Made by a program: the position numbers and the translations under genes
Source of the DNA: Woronichinia naegeliana WA131
GTDB lineage: Bacteria > Cyanobacteriota > Cyanobacteriia > Cyanobacteriales > Microcystaceae
Length of the DNA: 64,000 bases
NCBI GenBank assembly: GCA_025370055.1
Contig: CP073041.1
Span: 4,620,272 to 4,684,271 of the forward strand
Reading direction: 5' to 3'
Notes under the pieces: generated by a model
Databases searched by the model: none
Told to the model about the DNA's origin: nothing
The model's input: only the letters and a program-made list of their open reading frames with translations
In this document: positions 58,439 through 64,000 of the stretch, piece after piece
Numbering within the stretch: the stretch's first letter is position 1
Layout: the number at the start of each line of letters is the position of its first letter

Positions 58439-59269
58439 ATGAATAGTGACTGTTGTAGCCAAAGCGAAGAATTGCCGATACAGACTATTATTTCTACGAC
58501 TGTCCGATTAACTCCTGGTCAAAAAGCCGTACTGAGCGTACTAGAAAAACAGCAAGCTGCGATCTCTGCCCAATCCCTCTTTATCCTTATGCAAAAGGAG
58601 CAACCTCTGGGATTAGCGACAGTATATCGAGCTTTAGATGTTCTGAAATTAGCGGGTTTGATTCAGCACCGTGTTAGTATCTCAGGAGAGATTCTCTATA
58701 GCGTTATTGAACAGGATCGCCACTACTTGACTTGCTTACAGTGTGGAGCCACTTTTCCTGTACCAATTTGTCCGATCAAAGAACTGAACGAGCAGTTGCA
58801 AGGTTCTAGTTCGTTCAAGATTTATTATCATATTCTCAGTATTGCCACCGTGATTGGTTTAGTGGGCGTGATTGAAACTTTCTTGCTCTATTACTTCACT
58901 GAAAAGCATTTAGGGCTACCTCACGAGATGGTGCAAACTCTGATTTATTTGCATCTAGCGGTAGGTGGCATGATGACTATTTACGTTACTCGTGTTCAAG
59001 GCCCTTTCTGGTCAATTCCCCCCGCCAATAAGATGTTAGCTGCTACAGGATTATCGGTAGCCATTTCGACCGTTATGGCCTGTTTTGGCATTTTAATGAC
59101 TCCCATCGGCATTATGTGGACGTTAGCGAGTTGGGGCTATACGTTGGTCTGGTTTTTAATTTTTGATTGGGTCAAACTCTGGCTCTATCGTTTACTTGAT
59201 CCGCACCAAGTCGTTATTCTAGGGTCACGCTATCTCAGTCATTGGAAACAACTGAAACGCCGTTTTTAA
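58439..59269 (+). CDS. Fur-family (Zur-type) regulator fused to P-type ATPase C-terminus
   Basis: Residues 1-130 are a Fur/Zur protein: helix-turn-helix region (QSLFILMQKEQ, LGLATVYRALDVLK), then HYLTCLQCGATFPVP with the first CxxC, and SSSFKIYYH. Where Zur continues with its second Cys pair, the sequence changes at about residue 131 (58829) to the last membrane helices of a proton-type P-type ATPase (ILSIATVIGLVGVIETF, TRVQGPFWSIPP, WFLIFDWVKLWLYRLL). The frame stays open through the join. The product would be a membrane-tethered regulator without its second structural zinc Cys pair. A deletion between two genes is the likely origin. Confidence 0.9.
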   Translation: MNSDCCSQSEELPIQTIISTTVRLTPGQKAVLSVLEKQQAAISAQSLFILMQKEQPLGLATVYRALDVLKLAGLIQHRVSISGEILYSVIEQDRHYLTCLQCGATFPVPICPIKELNEQLQGSSSFKIYYHILSIATVIGLVGVIETFLLYYFTEKHLGLPHEMVQTLIYLHLAVGGMMTIYVTRVQGPFWSIPPANKMLAATGLSVAISTVMACFGILMTPIGIMWTLASWGYTLVWFLIFDWVKLWLYRLLDPHQVVILGSRYLSHWKQLKRRF

Positions 59270-59311
59270 GGTAATTACGAAGCTAATGATTATCGCCTCG
59301 TTCAAAAAATT

Positions 59312-59494
59312 ATGCCCTTTATTGTGGTCTTAACCCTAATTTTTCTCGGCAATTGGCTGTTTAACGGCCTATTGATTATATTTCCCCTGGGATTGTTGGA
59401 TGGACTGCAAACCTTTGCCAAGATCTGCATCGGAATACTGATCCTAGGAATAGCGGCTTGGATCTTTGGAGATGAAGAAAAGGGCGGCAGATAG
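59312..59494 (+). CDS. Small hydrophobic protein, unknown
   Basis: This 60-residue frame has two membrane segments (FIVVLTLIFLGNWLFNGLLI and FAKICIGILILGIAAWIF) and an acidic end (DEEKGGR). It starts 42 bases after the fusion gene, with no strong ribosome site, and ends just before a clear terminator. That supports it as the last gene of the ATPase transcript. Confidence 0.55.
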   Translation: MPFIVVLTLIFLGNWLFNGLLIIFPLGLLDGLQTFAKICIGILILGIAAWIFGDEEKGGR

Positions 59495-59518
59495 GCATTA
59501 ACGAAAGTTGAAAAATAA

Positions 59519-59566
59519 AAAACTCTTGGGAGTCTTGCCTTGTTTCGACCCCAAGAGTTTCTTTTG
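59519..59566 (+). terminator. Rho-independent terminator
   Basis: AACTCTTGGG (59521-59530) pairs perfectly with CCCAAGAGTT (59550-59559), followed by TCTTTTG. Confidence 0.8.
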
Positions 59567-59739
59567 TCGTTCTTACTACTCACACACTTGCCATTATGAC
59601 GATAGCGAGATCAGAATGTTTCCAAGAATAAGACAGTTCAGAAATTGCCTGTTAAAGATTACGCTGATATTCTTCCAGTAAATCTATCTCTTTGGTCAGA
59701 GCAAGAGAGCTATAATGAAGAGAAAAGGCTAGTAGCAAA

Positions 59740-60138
59740 GTGGGGTATATGACAAAGCCAAGAGCTACAAAACCAACAGTACAATTTATAGATAGCTACG
59801 GTAAATTATGCAAAGACTTATTTCCAGAAGTGAGAGCCTATGAATATTTCAAATATTTACTACTAGGATTAATCAGTGATGTAAAAAGGAAAAGTTTACC
59901 AGAAATAGCCAAGATAGTCGGCTTGGAAAATTCTCAAGGTTTGCATAACTTTTTAACAGAATCGCCTTGGGAGGTGGAAGACATGAAAAAAAGAAGATTA
60001 GAAATAATTTTAACAGTATTAGAAGGAAAAGAAATAGAAGTAATAGTGGATGAAACGGGGGATAAGAAAAAAGGAAAAACAACGGATTATCTCTCTTGTG
60101 TTACTTTAGGAAATGATTTTAAATCTCAAATCCTATAA
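59740..60138 (+). pseudogene. IS701-type transposase, N-terminal fragment
   Basis: About 130 codons (MTKPRATKPTVQFIDSYGKLC, LPEIAKIVGLENSQGLHNFLTESPW, VIVDETGDKKKGKTTDY) match the start of IS701-family transposases, including the first catalytic Asp region. The frame then stops at SQIL and the rest of the element is missing or unrecognisable. Confidence 0.75.
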
Positions 60139-60320
60139 CCCTTGCTCAACAAGGATTCTGTCGTTATTTCTGAGGGTAAAATAAAATATGTGTTTCCTCC
60201 TAACTTAATAGCTCAAAAGTCTTGCTATGGAAGGACATTAGTATTTGAGGTCTGAAAATGTCTTCCTAGTCTAACAGAAGAGAATTATGTCGAAAGACAA
60301 TACTGGGGGACTTTGAACCG

Positions 60321-60479
60321 CTAAAGAGACCGATCGCCCCTTAAAATGGCTGCGGTGGTAATCATTTCTGTATAGAGCAAGGTTCGACGGCTAATCTGTC
60401 GCCAAAAATAACGACAATGGCGATCGGTATAGTCCATCATCGGAGCTGCACTTAAAGGATAACGATTAAGAGGTTTCAT
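60321..60479 (-). pseudogene. dusA: tRNA-dihydrouridine synthase A, N-terminal fragment
   Basis: A 52-residue frame ([20 protein letters not shown], then [19 protein letters not shown] and ITTAAIL) is the start of DusA with its FMN-site motif [10 protein letters not shown]. It stops at RGDRSL where about 280 more residues are expected. The break lies towards the IS701 remnant, so a mobile-element event probably removed the rest of the gene. Confidence 0.8.
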
Positions 60480-60668
60480 TCAGCGATCGCCTACCAATGA
60501 ACTGACTTTATGAACATTTGTTAAGTTGTGTACCCCTTAGCAAGAAATTCATTAGTTTTATGATATAATGATTAAAAGCAAATTTCCCCACTGGATGAGA
60601 TCACTCAGTTGCTCAATAACACAGGTGTCTGCTGTGTACATATATCTTGAAAAAGACACGCTTTGAGG

Positions 60669-62057
60669 GGGTGCGACCTTTAGTTGATAAAAGCTGTTGT
60701 AATCAGGGTTCTACAGGGAACCCATATTGATCAAGTTTTGCCCAAAATTGACTCCATCGTTCCTTGGTCAATACCAAAGCTCGTAGGCTCAAAATAATTC
60801 CTGCTCCTTTTTCCTTCCATCGCATCCCTGAACAACATAATCGTTGTTTGACCAACGTCTTACAAGCTGCTTCCGTAACACCTGAACCAATCGGATACTT
60901 TTTCTCTATGTATTCAGCATAATCCATTTGATGCTGATGATTCTCGTAATAAGTAATCGCCGCTTGTAGTTTCTCGGTAAGATTCTTAGAATGACTTTTT
61001 TCTTCTTTGACTTCTTTCATCAGATTTAGCAGTTCTCCTGCTTTTCCTTTTTCATGCTTGAGTTCTCGACAATTTTCAGTCAACCATTCTTTTTGTTTTG
61101 ACACGGTATTCGGATGCAACGCTTCTGCCAAGGCACCTAAGTAACCAGAGGCATGATAGAAATCTAATATCTGTTCTTCCGTTTGCTTTTCTAAAAACTT
61201 CCAATTTGATTCTGCCCCGTCTGCTATCCCGACCAATGTTGCCTCTGGATAACGGTTTTTCGCTCGCTCAATTTCTCTTTCTAATCTTTCTAGAAAACTC
61301 TTTTTTCCATACTCTGGTGCCGCACCTAGATAGATTGTAGGTTGACGTTCGCCTTCACTATCGTATAGGGAAACGGTTCCCACCATTGCTTCACGGTAGC
61401 CATCCTCACACATCAGCATACAGGTTCCATCTAATCCTATTCCCACTGTTGCAATTTGGCTATCCTCCTTGGGCGGGGCATAACTCCACGCTTCTTCTTT
61501 TGCCTGTACCACACTTCCTACTGCTTCACTCAATCTTTGGATATAGGATAGCGCTACTTTTCTACCATGATTTTCTAATAAATCATTTTTCACCTCTTTG
61601 CCTGCCATCCCTGACATTTTTGAGGATACCTGTTTTGCCAATAATGGCGTTGATGTTATGATTATCCTTGCTTCTCTTTCTAAGGGGCAATACGTTTTTC
61701 CTCCTACTGAACGCTGATATACATGACGATTCACTATAACCTCACCATAAGGTGTTTGATATTCTTTCGGTTGCTCTCCCTTACTCTTCCAGATTTCTTC
61801 ACCGATTTTTAAGGGTGAACCATCTGTATCTAAATATTTCAAGGCTTCTTTGCTGGCGATGCAACCTACTTCGTTTAAGCCTTTTTGAATATTTATTTCT
61901 GTATCCAACATTGAACGACTGAGTTCTAATGTTAGTTCTATTTTTATCTTTGAACCCTCTACATTAATTAGTTTTGCTGTCATCATTGTTTCCTCTTTGT
62001 CACTTTTCATCCCATGTTAACACTTTTCTTTTCCTTCATCAACTAAAGGTCACACCC
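60669..62057 (-). mobile_element. ISKra4-type insertion sequence, intact copy D (1389 bp)
   Basis: The terminal repeats are GGGTGCGACCTTTAG and, inverted, GGGTGTGACCTTTAG. The 8-bp duplication CTTTGAGG lies at 60661-60668 and 62058-62065. Same length as copy A. Confidence 0.93.
60703..62010 (-). CDS. ISKra4-type transposase, copy D
   Basis: 435 residues, intact, with the same DDE-domain motifs as copy A (GIGLDGTCMLMCEDG, IADGAESNWKFLE, YPIGSGVTEAACK). It keeps VYQRSVGGKTYCPL, the point where copies 1 and 2 are frameshifted, so it could supply transposase to them. Confidence 0.9.
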   Translation of the reverse strand: MKSDKEETMMTAKLINVEGSKIKIELTLELSRSMLDTEINIQKGLNEVGCIASKEALKYLDTDGSPLKIGEEIWKSKGEQPKEYQTPYGEVIVNRHVYQRSVGGKTYCPLEREARIIITSTPLLAKQVSSKMSGMAGKEVKNDLLENHGRKVALSYIQRLSEAVGSVVQAKEEAWSYAPPKEDSQIATVGIGLDGTCMLMCEDGYREAMVGTVSLYDSEGERQPTIYLGAAPEYGKKSFLERLEREIERAKNRYPEATLVGIADGAESNWKFLEKQTEEQILDFYHASGYLGALAEALHPNTVSKQKEWLTENCRELKHEKGKAGELLNLMKEVKEEKSHSKNLTEKLQAAITYYENHQHQMDYAEYIEKKYPIGSGVTEAACKTLVKQRLCCSGMRWKEKGAGIILSLRALVLTKERWSQFWAKLDQYGFPVEP

Positions 62058-62065
62058 CTTTGAGG

Positions 62066-62310
62066 CTTGATCCCCCTAAATCCCCCTTAAAAAGGGGGAC
62101 TTCAAACCTTTAATTTGTCTTTCCCTTTCAAAGTTGTTCGTTACGCAAATCTCCTAATCTAAAAACTCAAAGCCTTACATAGCAAGCTTTTCATCTTCTC
62201 CCCCCTTATCAAGGGGGGTTGGGGGGATCTAGACTCAGCAAGGGTTTCAGAGGCTTCTGTGTAATGGATAGCTTGATAAGGGGGGCCGTAGGGCAGGGGG
62301 ATCTTATCAA
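62066..62310. repeat. C/G-run dispersed repeats between IS copy D and the exoprotein
   Basis: Several units such as GATCCCCCTAAATCCCCC with AAAAAGGGGGACTT, CCCCCCTTATCAAGGGGGG, and GATAAGGGGGGCCG. This is the common cyanobacterial intergenic repeat type. One copy is also inside the NRPS gene at about 3205-3236. No gene. Confidence 0.8.
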
Positions 62311-62355
62311 TTTTAAGACCCATCTACTATTAATTTTAACTACACTTGATCTCCC

Positions 62356-64000
62356 ATGAACAATAACATTCAATTCGCCTTACAACTCATCAACGATCTT
62401 CTGGCTGACTTTGCTAAAAGTGGTGATTTTTGGACTGACTTTGAATTGGCCTTTGGCACTCAATACAATCAAACCTTGGCTAATAGCATCAAAGCAAGCC
62501 TAGCCAATAAAACTTTTGTTCTGCCCAATATTGCTGTTGTCAATAATACAGTACTCGGTAGTGCCTTTGGAGCCTACGCAAGCAGTAATGATACCATTTA
62601 TTTGAGTGAAGCTGTTGTCAATGCGGGCAATACTCAGCAATTAGTAGCAGTACTACTAGAAGAAATTGGCCACGCGATCGACAGTCAAATTAATAGTCAA
62701 GATAGTGCGGGAGACGAAGGGTGGATCTTCTCCCAACTCGCACAGGGCAATAGTATTAGTGCGACAGACTTGGCCGAATCAAAGGTCGAAAATGATCACA
62801 GTATTATTCAAGCAAATGGGACAAGTATTGCTGTTGAAAATAGTACGCCCAATTATATTATTAATCAACTGACTACTACTGGTACTGTCAATGAGTACAA
62901 TCCTTTAATTTCAGGTGCTAATGTTGTTTGGGGTGTGAGTGATGGTACGGATAATGAAATTTATTTTTATAATGGTACAACTAAGGTTACAACGCAGATA
63001 ACCAATAATGCTGTTGAGGATATTGATTATCAGATTGACGGTAATCGGGTGGTCTGGCGACAATTCGATACTGTTAACAGCGACTACGAGATATATCTCT
63101 ATGATGCAACCCCCGCAACCCCTACGATTACTCGCTTAACCAATAATGACAATTCTGATTATGGGCCGAGTATTGCAGGTACTAGCATTGCTTGGAATGG
63201 TTATGATAACTTCACTGGTAGTTGGAGGATGTTCTTTTATAACGTTACAACCGCCACCACTACCACTGTTGCTCATAACAGTATTCAGCCTGGCACGATT
63301 CCCTTTGTTTCGGGTTCTAATATTGCTTGGATTGGCACTGATCTTGTCGGTGGAGATCAGGATATTTTCCGTTGGAATGGCTCAACCGTAACCAATATCA
63401 GTAATAATGCCCTTGTTGATAGTGATGTCCAGATTTCGGGTAATAATCTCGTTTGGCGGGCCTATAACAGCACTGTTGGGGATGATTGGGAGATCTATTT
63501 TTTCAATGGTACAACCGTCACCCAATTAACCAATAATATCTACAATGATTCGGCTCCTCAGATATCGGGCAGTAATATTACCTGGGAAAGTGATGGCAAG
63601 ATCTACCTCTACAACGGCACAACCACTACCCAAATCAGTAGTAGCTTTGCAAGTGCTTCCAATCCTTTCATTTCGGGTAATAATGTTACTTGGAATCAAA
63701 ATAACATCGTCTATTTGTACAACGGGACAACGGCAACCGTCACGACGATTAATGATGGTTTTTCTGGTGGTTATGGGATTGGCAATTTATGGAAACAAGC
63801 TATTTCTGGTACAAATGTAGCGACATTAGGCTATAACGCTGATAACAGTAGTTATGAAGTCTATTTAGCGACCCTAGCAACGGCGACGACTCCGAAACTG
63901 TCTGTTAATGATATTACTGTTACCGAAAGTACGGTTGCTGGAACCAACGTCAACGCGACATTTACGATTACGCTATCGGCGGCGAGTGCTGTCCCTGTGA
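62356..64000 (+). CDS. Exoprotein: LEExGH domain, beta-propeller-like repeats, start of Calx-beta; 3' end outside window
   Basis: The frame is open for 548 codons to the edge. Residues 1-165 match the N-terminal domain of the protein at 16171: LLEEIGHAIDSQ and DSAGDEGWIFSQ. About seven repeats follow (ISGANVVWGVSDGTDNEIYF, ISGNNLVWRAYN, ISGSNITWESDGKIYLYNG) with a TolB-like or low-complexity propeller pattern. The end begins a Calx-beta unit (LSVNDITVTESTVAGTNVNA). It is probably a type I secreted or surface protein like its paralogue. Confidence 0.85.
   Translation, partial: MNNNIQFALQLINDLLADFAKSGDFWTDFELAFGTQYNQTLANSIKASLANKTFVLPNIAVVNNTVLGSAFGAYASSNDTIYLSEAVVNAGNTQQLVAVLLEEIGHAIDSQINSQDSAGDEGWIFSQLAQGNSISATDLAESKVENDHSIIQANGTSIAVENSTPNYIINQLTTTGTVNEYNPLISGANVVWGVSDGTDNEIYFYNGTTKVTTQITNNAVEDIDYQIDGNRVVWRQFDTVNSDYEIYLYDATPATPTITRLTNNDNSDYGPSIAGTSIAWNGYDNFTGSWRMFFYNVTTATTTTVAHNSIQPGTIPFVSGSNIAWIGTDLVGGDQDIFRWNGSTVTNISNNALVDSDVQISGNNLVWRAYNSTVGDDWEIYFFNGTTVTQLTNNIYNDSAPQISGSNITWESDGKIYLYNGTTTTQISSSFASASNPFISGNNVTWNQNNIVYLYNGTTATVTTINDGFSGGYGIGNLWKQAISGTNVATLGYNADNSSYEVYLATLATATTPKLSVNDITVTESTVAGTNVNATFTITLSAASAVPV

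Overview
The window looks like a chromosome segment of a bloom-forming unicellular or colonial cyanobacterium of the Microcystis/Woronichinia/Snowella type. The evidence is frequent HIP1 octamers (GCGATCGC), tocopherol genes of the Synechocystis type, microviridin genes whose ligases read very like Microcystis/Planktothrix proteins, and many IS copies and short repeats. The genus is inference. No tRNA, rRNA or CRISPR array was seen.

1-16.1 kb: a nonribosomal peptide locus. Two translationally coupled NRPS genes run leftwards off the window (C-A-PCP-E-C-A-PCP, then C-A...; specificity residues read as D-Asn, Thr, then an unassigned residue). A divergent set of genes carries an SbmA/BacA-like exporter, a HEAGH zinc-metalloprotein of unrecognised family, a SAM methyltransferase and an SDR-fold protein without its catalytic Tyr/Lys. 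16.2-25.7 kb: a large RTX/Calx-beta exoprotein with near-perfect 384-bp repeats, a tandem array of Rpn-type nuclease genes with alternating C-terminal tails, and a LamG-DUF2235 hydrolase. 25.9-31.9 kb: a microviridin (graspetide) cluster with exporter, GNAT, two ATP-grasp ligases and two precursor genes, one of them short; each precursor is followed by a copy of the same terminator.

31.9-36.6 kb: a small membrane protein, tocopherol cyclase and homogentisate phytyltransferase, a repeat-rich coiled-coil membrane protein and a LysR regulator. 36.6-47.8 kb: sulfur genes (cysA, a cysteine synthase, sbpA) mixed with a heavily invaded zone. One ISKra4-type element cuts a prohibitin gene after its first codons. 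A 4.3-kb nest of three ISKra4 copies plus an IS1-like element cuts the end of a secreted coiled-coil gene. The order of insertion can be read from 8-bp target duplications and element lengths.

47.9-59.5 kb: a zinc-homeostasis region. Three nearly identical 15-bp palindromes of Zur-box type lie upstream of znuA (and a divergent FAD enzyme), of a hemB-led six-gene run (hemB, COG0523 GTPase, folE, CobW-like ATPase, two aberrant metallophosphoesterases), and of a COG0523-WD40 pair. The region is eroded: znuC is a stub, znuB is absent, and the zur-like gene is fused in frame to the C-terminal membrane part of a P-type ATPase. 59.5-64 kb: IS701-type and dusA fragments, an intact ISKra4 copy, G/C-run repeats, and the start of a second exoprotein sharing the N-terminal domain of the one at 16-20 kb.
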